64,000 nucleotides of DNA from positions 5,859-69,858 of the forward strand of contig UQTB01000007.1 in NCBI GenBank assembly GCA_900543915.1, in the 5' to 3' direction. Made by a program: the position numbers and the translations under genes. This stretch comes from an uncultured Eubacteriales bacterium (GTDB lineage Bacteria; Bacillota; Clostridia; Christensenellales; Borkfalkiaceae). Under the pieces are notes generated by a model. That model was given only the letters and a program-made list of their open reading frames with translations, ran no database searches and was not told the origin of the DNA. Shown here piece by piece: positions 32,778 to 39,815 of the stretch; within the stretch, counting starts at the first letter, position 1; each line of letters starts with the position of its first letter.

Positions 32778-34334
32778 ATGAATATGAATTTTCAGACTTA
32801 TTACAGCAAGGTAAAGGGGTGTTATCTGGGAAAGAACATCGGCGGCACCCTGGGGGCGCCCTTTGAATGCTACCGCGGCGTCTACGACGTGGACGGATTT
32901 ATGCAGGATGTCTCCAACCCTATCCCCAACGACGACGTGGATCTGCAGCTGGTGTGGCTGAGCGCCGCCGAACACGAGGGGCGCCGGCTGGACGCCACGG
33001 TGCTTGCGGAATACTGGAACACCTTTGTGAGCTCGGTGATCTCCGAGTACGGCACGGGAAAAAACAACTTCAACATGGGGATTCTGCCGCCGCTTTCCGG
33101 GCACATGCGCAACGTCAACCGGGACAGCAACGGGGCGTGGATCCGCACGGAGATCTGGGCGTGCCTCTGCGCGGGCAATCCCGCGCTCGCGGCGAATTAC
33201 GCCTATTACGACGCGTCCGTCGATCACAGCGGAGAGGGCGTAAACGCCGCGGTATTCGTCGCGGCGGTCGAGAGCGCCGCGTTCTTCGAGTCGGACGTCG
33301 ATCAGCTTTTGGATATCGGCCTCTCTTATCTCCCGGCGGAATGCGGCGTGCGTACGGCGGTCGATCTCGTCCGCAGGTGCTATCGGCAGGGAGACGACTG
33401 GAAAACCGTCCGCATCAAGCTCTTTCAGGCAGTTCCCTCCAGCTTCGGCGAGATGGGCGGCGTCTGGCGGGGCACGCAGGAGGTGCCCGCTTGCCGGCAG
33501 TGCCCCGCGCAGGAGGCGGATCCGAACATCCCCAAGGCGGTGCACGGTTACGACGCGCCCTGGAGCATCGGCGCGATCGTCCTCGGCTGGCTGTACGGAG
33601 AAGGGGATTTCGGCAGATCCGTCTGCCTCGCCACCGACTGCGGCGAGGATACCGACTGTACCGCGGGGACCCTGGGCGCGATCCTCGGCATCATCGCGGG
33701 GGCGGAGAAGATTCCCGAGAAGTGGAGCCGCGGCTGTTCGGACCGGATCGCCATCTGCACGCTTCGCCCGGACGCGCTTTTAAACGTGCCGAAGACCATC
33801 GACGAGCTCTGCGCGCGCATCGTCCGGCAGACGCCCGTCTTTCTGGAGCGCCGCTGCGTGATGACCGAAGACGGTTCGTACGAAATTCAGCCCACCGCGC
33901 GGTTCGCCTACGCCGGAAAGATGTTCGACGATTACATTCAGGAGGATTTTGCGGAGGTGTTCGCCTGCGGGCACGACACCGTGCGCAAGAAGTTCCGCCA
34001 GTATACCGTGCTGATCAACTTCGGAGAAGATCTCGCGGCGGTGAAGGAAGACCGGACCAAAAAACTGAAAATCACCGTGCTGAACCAGCGCTTTATGCCG
34101 CAGTATCTCACCGTGCGCCTGCACGGCGTGCCGGAGGACTGGGACGTGCCGGGGGGGACGGAGCGCTCGCTCGGGCTGGAGCACTGGCACGGCGGATACA
34201 ACGACAACGCCTTTGAGCTGGAGATGACGCCCCGCCGGCTCACGCGGGGGAAATACGACTTTGTGCTGGAACTCTCGGACAACGGGAAAGCGGATAAAAA
34301 CTTCATCGCGTTTTCCCTCCTGAACGGGATCTGA
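32778..34334 (+). CDS. ADP-ribosylglycohydrolase-family protein with C-terminal beta domain
   Basis: The N-terminal 350 residues match the ADP-ribosylglycohydrolase (ARH/DraG) fold. There is KGCYLGKNIGGTLGAPFE at 12-30, NDDVDLQLVWL at 51-61 (first metal site), and CGEDTDCTAGTLGAILG near residue 295 (second metal site). The family cleaves ribosyl bonds with two magnesium ions. Residues from about 400 form a beta-rich domain not seen in classical DraG. There is no signal peptide, so it acts inside the cell. Its place right after an ABC importer suggests action on an imported glycoside instead of ADP-ribosylated protein. The physiological substrate is inference. Confidence 0.85.
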   Translation: MNMNFQTYYSKVKGCYLGKNIGGTLGAPFECYRGVYDVDGFMQDVSNPIPNDDVDLQLVWLSAAEHEGRRLDATVLAEYWNTFVSSVISEYGTGKNNFNMGILPPLSGHMRNVNRDSNGAWIRTEIWACLCAGNPALAANYAYYDASVDHSGEGVNAAVFVAAVESAAFFESDVDQLLDIGLSYLPAECGVRTAVDLVRRCYRQGDDWKTVRIKLFQAVPSSFGEMGGVWRGTQEVPACRQCPAQEADPNIPKAVHGYDAPWSIGAIVLGWLYGEGDFGRSVCLATDCGEDTDCTAGTLGAILGIIAGAEKIPEKWSRGCSDRIAICTLRPDALLNVPKTIDELCARIVRQTPVFLERRCVMTEDGSYEIQPTARFAYAGKMFDDYIQEDFAEVFACGHDTVRKKFRQYTVLINFGEDLAAVKEDRTKKLKITVLNQRFMPQYLTVRLHGVPEDWDVPGGTERSLGLEHWHGGYNDNAFELEMTPRRLTRGKYDFVLELSDNGKADKNFIAFSLLNGI

Positions 34335-34341
34335 CGAAGGG

Positions 34342-34370
34342 TTGACATCCGGCGGCGCATCTATTATAAT
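34342..34370 (+). promoter_or_regulatory. Perfect sigma-A promoter of the GH20-like gene
   Basis: TTGACA (34342-34347) and TATAAT (34365-34370) are exactly 17 bases apart; both are full consensus. It begins 8 bases after the upstream stop. Confidence 0.9.
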
Positions 34371-34394
34371 AGAAGAAAAAACGAGGGGACTGAT

Positions 34395-36005
34395 ATGGAC
34401 ATACCGTTTCGGAGATTCGGCGTGATGATCGACTGTTCGAGAAACGCCGTGATGAATCGCGACGCGTTTTTCCGCATGGCGGATCTCTTATCCGCGCTGG
34501 GATACAACGCGATCCGGCTTTATACGGAGGATACTTACGAGGTGGAGGGCGAGCCGTACTTCGGCTATCTGCGCGGCAGATATTCGGGCGCGGAGCTGAA
34601 GGAGATGGACGCATACGCCGCCGCACGCGGCATCGAGCTGATTCCCTGTATCCAGACGCTCGCGCATCTGGGCACGATTTTCCGCTATGCGGAGTACGCC
34701 CCCATCCGCGATATCGAGGATATTTTGCTGGTGGGAGAAGAGCGCACGTACCGGCTGATCGACAATATGTTCCGTTCTCTCGCGGAGAATTTTACTTCCC
34801 GCCTGGTCAACATCGGCATGGACGAGGCATTCTGGCTGGGCAGGGGAAAATACCAGACGATCAACGGCGCGGAGAAAAGCGAGAGCATCATGAAGCGGCA
34901 CCTCGAAAGGGTGTTGGAAATCGCCGCAAAATACGGCTTTACCTGCGAGATGTGGGGAGATATGTTCATGCGTGCCGCCTACGGGGAGGTATACGAGCAT
35001 ACGTATGATCATGCGGAAGAAGTGAAAAAGAAGGTCCCCGGCAACGTGCGCCTCATCTGCTGGGATTACTACCATACCGAGGAGGCGTTTTTCTCGGACG
35101 AAATCGAAAAGTACCGCAAGCTCTCCGATCAGATCACGTTCGCGGGCGGCGCCTGGACGTGGCTGGGATTCTGCCCCAACAACAGTTACGGCATTCGCGA
35201 GACGGAGGCCGCCGTGCGCGCCTGCAGGGAAAAACAGATCGAAGACGTCTATTTCACCATGTGGGGGGACAACGGCGGCGAATGTTCGCCCTTCGGCGTG
35301 CTGCCGACGCTGGTCTGCGCCGCAGAGTTCGCGCGCGGAAATTTCGACATGGATTCCATAAAGGAAAAATTCCGCGCGGTCATCGGCGTGGATTTCGACC
35401 TTTTCTGCGCGCTTGAGCTGCCGGATAAAATATATTCGGGCGATCAGCCGGACTGTTTCGATCCCTCCAAAGTCATGCTTTTTACGGATCCCTTTATGGG
35501 CATTTACGACAAGTGCGTCCGGGAGAATACCGCGCGCAAGTACTACGAGGAGGTGGCGGAACGCCTGAAAGAGGGGGAGAAGAGCGAAACCTGGGGGTAT
35601 CTGTTCCGCTCCGTCCGGGCGCTGTCCGAGGTGCTCGCGGTCAAATTTGAGCTGGGCGTACTGACGCGTCGATATTACCGCGCGGGGGAGAAAGCAGCGC
35701 TCGCCTCGCTCGCCGAAAAAGACTATACGCTGCTCCTCGCGCGGCTGGAAAAATTCTATGAAGCCTACGAAAAGTTCTGGATGACCGAAAAAAAGCCGCA
35801 CGGGTTCGACGTACAGGACGCGCGCCTCGGCGGCCTGATCCGCAGGGTAAAACACTGCCGCGACCGGCTGCTCGCTTATGTGCGGGGCGAATCGGAAAGC
35901 ATTCCCGAACTGGAGGAGGAGATCCTCAATCCGTTCGGCCTAGAAAAGCCGGAAGGCATCGCCTACAATTATTACAACGCGCTCTACACCGTCAACCCGA
36001 CGTAA
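34395..36005 (+). CDS. GH20-like beta-N-acetylhexosaminidase
   Basis: The 536-residue protein reads as a GH20 TIM barrel without the usual N-terminal domain. The catalytic Asp143-Glu144 pair lies in NIGMDEAFWLG, and the aromatic-rich strands FAGGAWTWLGF and YFTMWGDNGGE are typical of the substrate pocket. GH20 enzymes remove terminal GlcNAc or GalNAc with substrate-assisted catalysis. There is no signal peptide, so it is cytoplasmic and probably acts on imported oligosaccharides. It has its own consensus promoter, so it may be expressed even when the transporter operon is off. A strong terminator follows. Confidence 0.84.
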   Translation: MDIPFRRFGVMIDCSRNAVMNRDAFFRMADLLSALGYNAIRLYTEDTYEVEGEPYFGYLRGRYSGAELKEMDAYAAARGIELIPCIQTLAHLGTIFRYAEYAPIRDIEDILLVGEERTYRLIDNMFRSLAENFTSRLVNIGMDEAFWLGRGKYQTINGAEKSESIMKRHLERVLEIAAKYGFTCEMWGDMFMRAAYGEVYEHTYDHAEEVKKKVPGNVRLICWDYYHTEEAFFSDEIEKYRKLSDQITFAGGAWTWLGFCPNNSYGIRETEAAVRACREKQIEDVYFTMWGDNGGECSPFGVLPTLVCAAEFARGNFDMDSIKEKFRAVIGVDFDLFCALELPDKIYSGDQPDCFDPSKVMLFTDPFMGIYDKCVRENTARKYYEEVAERLKEGEKSETWGYLFRSVRALSEVLAVKFELGVLTRRYYRAGEKAALASLAEKDYTLLLARLEKFYEAYEKFWMTEKKPHGFDVQDARLGGLIRRVKHCRDRLLAYVRGESESIPELEEEILNPFGLEKPEGIAYNYYNALYTVNPT

Positions 36006-36024
36006 AATCGCTTTAAAAACGCGG

Positions 36025-36058
36025 AAGCTGCCCGTTCTTTTCGTGCAGCTTTTTTTTT
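36025..36058 (+). terminator. Terminator of the GH20-like gene
   Basis: AAGCTGC (36025-36031) and GCAGCTT (36045-36051) form a 7-bp stem, followed by a long T run. Confidence 0.88.
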
Positions 36059-36087
36059 CGCCCATTTTAAATTATACAAAAAACAGA

Positions 36088-36116
36088 TTGACAAGCGCGG
36101 CTTTATATGGTATTCT
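36088..36116 (+). promoter_or_regulatory. Promoter of the lacI-type regulator
   Basis: TTGACA (36088-36093) and TATTCT (36111-36116) are 17 bases apart, with TGG before the -10. The operator-like sequence at 36122-36139 covers the predicted start. Confidence 0.82.
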
Positions 36117-36121
36117 TAACT

Positions 36122-36139
36122 CGATAAAACGCTTTACTG
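36122..36139 (+). promoter_or_regulatory. LacI-type operator O1 (imperfect)
   Basis: CGATAAAACGCTTTACTG: the left half is the conserved GATAAAAC, the right half is degenerate. It lies at the predicted start site of the regulator's own promoter, which suggests autoregulation. Confidence 0.65.
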
Positions 36140-36151
36140 CCAAAGCGTGAA

Positions 36152-36173
36152 GCCGGCAAACTGTTTTGCCGGC
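36152..36173 (+). repeat. Leader hairpin of the lacI-type gene
   Basis: GCCGGCAAA and TTTGCCGGC form a perfect 9-bp stem with a CTGT loop in the 5' leader, followed by AAGTTTTAA. It could be a weak attenuator or stability element. Confidence 0.55.
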
Positions 36174-36197
36174 AAGTTTTAACGGCCGGAGAGAATT

Positions 36198-37223
36198 ATG
36201 TCTGTATTGCTGAAAGATGTCGCTGAAAAAGTGAATATGTCCATCACCACGGTTTCTCTCGTTCTGAATGGAAAACCCGTGCGCGTGAGTGAAAAAAAGC
36301 GCAGGCTGATATTGAAAACAGCGAGCGAAATGGATTATAAGCCGAATCAGGCGGCGCAAAGTCTGGTCACGAAAAAGACGATGACCATCGGGCTGATCAT
36401 TCCCGATATCTGCAACCTCTTTTTCTCCGAATTCGTCAAATTCGTCGGAGAAAAACTCAAGGCGCAGAACTACTATCTGCTGCTCTGCAACAGCAATCAC
36501 TTTGTGGATGAAGAAATCAACCAGATGGAACTTCTGCGCATGAAGTCGGTAGACGGCATGCTTGTCATCTTCAGCGACACCAATGCGGATAAATATGTGG
36601 GAGAACTGGAAAAACTGAAGCGGGCGAATATCCCGATCGTCATTATGGATCAGTTTGAAGAATCGCTGGATGTCAAAGGCGTCGGGGTGGATGACGAACT
36701 GGGCGGGTATCTCGCCACCCGGCATTTGATTGAGAACAATCACACGCACATTGCCTGTATCACGGGGCCGGATTATGCGTTCAGCAGCGCCAAGCGCTTT
36801 GCCGGATACTGCCGCGCGCTCGAAGATGCAGGGATTCCGTTCAACAAAGATTACGTTTTTAAAGGGGATTTTAAATTCGCTTCAGGGGAATTACTGGGGG
36901 CAGAGATCTTGAAACGGAAAGAAATTACAGCCGTCTTTGCTGAGAACGACATGATGGCGTTAGGGCTGTACCGCGCCATGACAAAGGCAGGGAAGCGCAT
37001 CGGCAAGGATATTTCCATTGTCGGGTTCGACGATATTCTGTACACATCCATGCTGGACGTGCCCCTGACCACCATCAATCAGAACGTACAGGATGTTGCC
37101 GAGAATGCAGTCAGCCTGCTGCTCTCGATGGTGAAAAATCAGCCGCTCGGCAGAGAGATCCATTATACCCGCCCGCATCTCGTAGAAAGAGACAGCGTCG
37201 CCCGATTGGAAAAAAGGCGCTGA
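36198..37223 (+). CDS. LacI-family transcriptional regulator
   Basis: The 341-residue protein starts with a LacI helix-turn-helix (residues 3-25, LLKDVAEKVNMSITTVSLVLNG) and hinge helix, followed by the periplasmic-binding-protein-type sensor domain (MTIGLIIPDICNLFFSEFVK onward) that binds a sugar effector. It most likely represses the downstream operon from 37365 and itself, through the shared GATAAAaCGttTTATC operators. CGGAGAGAA precedes the ATG. Its effector is probably a product of the operon's hydrolases. Confidence 0.95.
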   Translation: MSVLLKDVAEKVNMSITTVSLVLNGKPVRVSEKKRRLILKTASEMDYKPNQAAQSLVTKKTMTIGLIIPDICNLFFSEFVKFVGEKLKAQNYYLLLCNSNHFVDEEINQMELLRMKSVDGMLVIFSDTNADKYVGELEKLKRANIPIVIMDQFEESLDVKGVGVDDELGGYLATRHLIENNHTHIACITGPDYAFSSAKRFAGYCRALEDAGIPFNKDYVFKGDFKFASGELLGAEILKRKEITAVFAENDMMALGLYRAMTKAGKRIGKDISIVGFDDILYTSMLDVPLTTINQNVQDVAENAVSLLLSMVKNQPLGREIHYTRPHLVERDSVARLEKRR

Positions 37224-37248
37224 CGGGGATGAAAATTCCCGTTTTTTT
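37223..37248 (+). terminator. Terminator of the lacI-type gene
   Basis: ACGGG and CCCGT (extended by two imperfect pairs) form a short stem with an A-rich loop, followed by seven T. It overlaps the gene's stop codon region. Confidence 0.75.
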
Positions 37249-37288
37249 CTTTTGTCAAAAATTTTTTTAATTTTTTTTAAAAAGGGTA

Positions 37289-37317
37289 TTGACAAGTCGG
37301 TTTTTCTGTGATACAAT
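37289..37317 (+). promoter_or_regulatory. Promoter of the 12-gene glycan operon
   Basis: TTGACA (37289-37294) and TACAAT (37312-37317) are 17 bases apart, with TGA before the -10. The perfect operator O2 lies 12 bases after the -10. Confidence 0.85.
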
Positions 37318-37329
37318 CTTTTTGTAATT

Positions 37330-37347
37330 TGATAAAACGTTTTATCA
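37330..37347 (+). promoter_or_regulatory. LacI-type operator O2, perfect palindrome
   Basis: TGATAAAACGTTTTATCA is a perfect 18-base palindrome with the central CG typical of LacI-family operators. It covers positions just after the expected transcription start. Confidence 0.88.
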
Positions 37348-37364
37348 TTTTGCAAAGGGAAAGT

Positions 37365-38108
37365 ATGAAAAAAGTATTTTGGCTCATTGCCGCAATTTTT
37401 ATTTCGCTCGGGGCGGCTTGTGCGCCGCAGGAGAAGAAGATGCAATACAATATTTCCTTTTTGGGAGATTCCATCACATACGGCGCAACGCTATCGGAGG
37501 GGGAGCTCTGTTTTGCGGATTTGATTGCGCGGCAGGACTATGCCGGGCATGTGCAGAATCTGGGAATATCCTGTTCCACGATCGGGCATCCGCCCAGCGC
37601 GGACGTCTATTTTGAGGGGACAAATCCCATATCGGAGCGTTACCGCACCGTCCGGAGGGATGCTGATTTCATCTTTGTTTTGGGCGGAACCAACGATTAC
37701 GGCAATACGCCGACAAACAACGTGCCGTTAGGATCGTCGGAGGATACCGAAAACGTTACGTTTTACGGAGCGCTCAACCAATTGGTTGCCGGGATCGCGG
37801 CGGATTATCCGGATGCGGAACTTGTACTCTGCACCCCCGTTCAGAGGGATAACAGTGCGTTTGTGCATTGGCCGGCTTCTTTGGAAAATGAATTTGGCTG
37901 CCGTTTGGAGGATTACTGCGATGCCATCCGCGATCGCGCGCGGCACTTCGGCGTGAACTTGCTGGATCTCTATGCAATAGAGGAAATGAATGTTGTCTCC
38001 GAGCGCTTTTTGAATTACTATACGGACGGGATTCATCCGAATGCGGAAGGACACCGCTTGATAGCGGGGGCGATTGACGCATTTCTCAGAGAGGCCATCA
38101 CCAGATAA
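37365..38108 (+). CDS. SGNH/GDSL-type esterase, probable lipoprotein
   Basis: The 247-residue protein has a short signal sequence ending LGAAC (Cys19), a plausible though not ideal lipobox. The SGNH motifs are complete: GDSITYG with nucleophile Ser36, GGTNDYG, and DGIHPN with Asp221 and His224. Such esterases often remove acetyl groups from polysaccharides. I start at ATG 37365, as an earlier in-frame start lies within the operator. It is the first gene of the LacI-controlled operon and probably deacetylates the target glycan at the cell surface. Confidence 0.88.
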   Translation: MKKVFWLIAAIFISLGAACAPQEKKMQYNISFLGDSITYGATLSEGELCFADLIARQDYAGHVQNLGISCSTIGHPPSADVYFEGTNPISERYRTVRRDADFIFVLGGTNDYGNTPTNNVPLGSSEDTENVTFYGALNQLVAGIAADYPDAELVLCTPVQRDNSAFVHWPASLENEFGCRLEDYCDAIRDRARHFGVNLLDLYAIEEMNVVSERFLNYYTDGIHPNAEGHRLIAGAIDAFLREAITR

Positions 38109-38123
38109 ATTTTTTTAGCCATT

Positions 38124-38141
38124 TGATAAAGCGTTTTATCT
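38124..38141 (+). promoter_or_regulatory. LacI-type operator O3
   Basis: TGATAAAGCGTTTTATCT matches O2 at 16 of 18 positions. It lies between the first and second genes of the operon without a visible promoter, so it may act as a roadblock or looping site. Confidence 0.78.
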
Positions 38142-38163
38142 TGGCTGACACAGGAGAAGGAAA

Positions 38164-39789
38164 ATGTTTCGAAAAGATTATATATTGCCGAAGAAAATGC
38201 TGCACTGCGAGCGGACAGAGGGGGAGGAACATCTGCTCTCGTCCAAAACGCAGATGGCGGCGTTCGCGTGCGGCTGTCCCTGTAAAATACAGCCAGGCGG
38301 GTGGATTTTATTGGATTTCGGCTTGGAATACAACGGGGGCGTGCAGATCATCTGTCAGGATATGATGGGGAAGAAAAACGCCCGGCTCAGAATTCGTTTC
38401 GGCGAATCCGCGATGGAATGCATGTCAGATATCGGATATAAGGGCGCGACCAACGACCATTCGGTGCGTGATCAGGTGCTCCTTGCTCCATGGGTGGGCA
38501 TTTTGGAATACGGGCATACCGGTTACCGATTTATCCGGATCGATAATTGCGACGAGGTCACCGTATCGTTCATGCAGATTTACGGCGTTTATGAGCACAG
38601 CGGAAAGGATATTCTCGGAACATTTCACAGCAGCGACGAGCGGCTGAACCGCATCTGGGACGTCGGCGTGCGGACGGTATACCTCAACAACAATGACCTC
38701 ATTACGGACGGGATAAAGCGCGACCGCCTGGTCTGGATCGGCGATATGCACCCCGAATCCAGCTCCATTCTCCGTCTGTTCGGCTATGACAGATCCGTCA
38801 ACAACAGCCTGGACTACATCAAGCGCATTACGCCGCCTGACGAATGGATGAACGGGATCGCCTCCTACACCATGTGGTGGATCAAAATTCAGCACGATCT
38901 GTACTGTTATTCCGGGGACAAAGCGTATTTGTCTGAGCAGATGCCCTATCTGAAAGCGTGCGTTCAGACGCTCGGAAATACAATCCGCGAAGACGGATCC
39001 TGCGATATCGGGTTCAAGTTCATTGACTGGCCGTCCGGAAACGACTCTACGGCGATGGACTGCGGGATTTTTGCGATGATGTCAGTTGCGCTCTCCAGCG
39101 CGGCAGCGCTGTTTGCGCTTTTCAATGAGAAGGCCTGCGAGACCTACTGCCTGGAAAAATTGCGCGTTCTGCGGCGTTTTGAACCCAATCCGAACGGCAA
39201 TAAACAGATGGGTGCCTTGCTGGTTTTCGCAGGTGAAAAAGATGCCGCGCGCATGAATGAGGAACTCCTGGCGGTGGCTCCGCTGAAAGGGCTTTCCACG
39301 TTTCTCTGCTATTACGTAATGCGGGCGCGTGCGGAAGCAAACGATATGCGGGGCACGCTTAATCTCATCCGTCGGTATTACGGAGGCATGCTGGATCTCG
39401 GGGCGACCACTTTTTTTGAGGATTTCGACCTTGAATGGACCAAAGGGGCCAAACCTCTGGACAGTTTACTCGCGCCGGGGGAATACGATGTGCACGGCGA
39501 CACCGGCGGACACTGTTACCGCGGATACCGGCACAGCCTGTGTCACGGCTGGTCGGCCGGCGTGGTTCCCTTCCTGAGCGAATATGTGCTGGGTGTGCGG
39601 TTTGCCGCGGCGGGATGCAGGAAGGTGGAAATCCGCCCGGATCTCGGCGATCTCACGTGGGCGGAAGGAAGCGTTCCAACGCCACAGGGCGTCTTGAACG
39701 TGCGCGTATGGCGGGAGAAAGGGGAAGTGAAAGCGGAACATAACGATTTGCCGGGAACGGAAATCGTTATAAATAAAATTTCCGGGTGA
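38164..39789 (+). CDS. GH78-like (alpha-L-rhamnosidase-type) protein
   Basis: The 541-residue protein has an N-terminal beta-sandwich (to about residue 150) and an (alpha/alpha)6 barrel. The GH78 signature region reads DGIKRDRLVWIGDM at 182-195, with the conserved aspartates 182, 187 and 194. The C-terminal Greek-key beta domain follows from about residue 455. Classical GH78 enzymes remove terminal alpha-L-rhamnose. The version DGIKRDRLVW instead of the usual CPQRDERLGW suggests a distinct subfamily, so the sugar released is uncertain. There is no signal peptide, so it acts on imported fragments. O3 lies just upstream. Confidence 0.82.
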   Translation: MFRKDYILPKKMLHCERTEGEEHLLSSKTQMAAFACGCPCKIQPGGWILLDFGLEYNGGVQIICQDMMGKKNARLRIRFGESAMECMSDIGYKGATNDHSVRDQVLLAPWVGILEYGHTGYRFIRIDNCDEVTVSFMQIYGVYEHSGKDILGTFHSSDERLNRIWDVGVRTVYLNNNDLITDGIKRDRLVWIGDMHPESSSILRLFGYDRSVNNSLDYIKRITPPDEWMNGIASYTMWWIKIQHDLYCYSGDKAYLSEQMPYLKACVQTLGNTIREDGSCDIGFKFIDWPSGNDSTAMDCGIFAMMSVALSSAAALFALFNEKACETYCLEKLRVLRRFEPNPNGNKQMGALLVFAGEKDAARMNEELLAVAPLKGLSTFLCYYVMRARAEANDMRGTLNLIRRYYGGMLDLGATTFFEDFDLEWTKGAKPLDSLLAPGEYDVHGDTGGHCYRGYRHSLCHGWSAGVVPFLSEYVLGVRFAAAGCRKVEIRPDLGDLTWAEGSVPTPQGVLNVRVWREKGEVKAEHNDLPGTEIVINKISG

Positions 39790-39815
39790 AAACCGGGAGA
39801 AAAAGGGGAAGAAAA

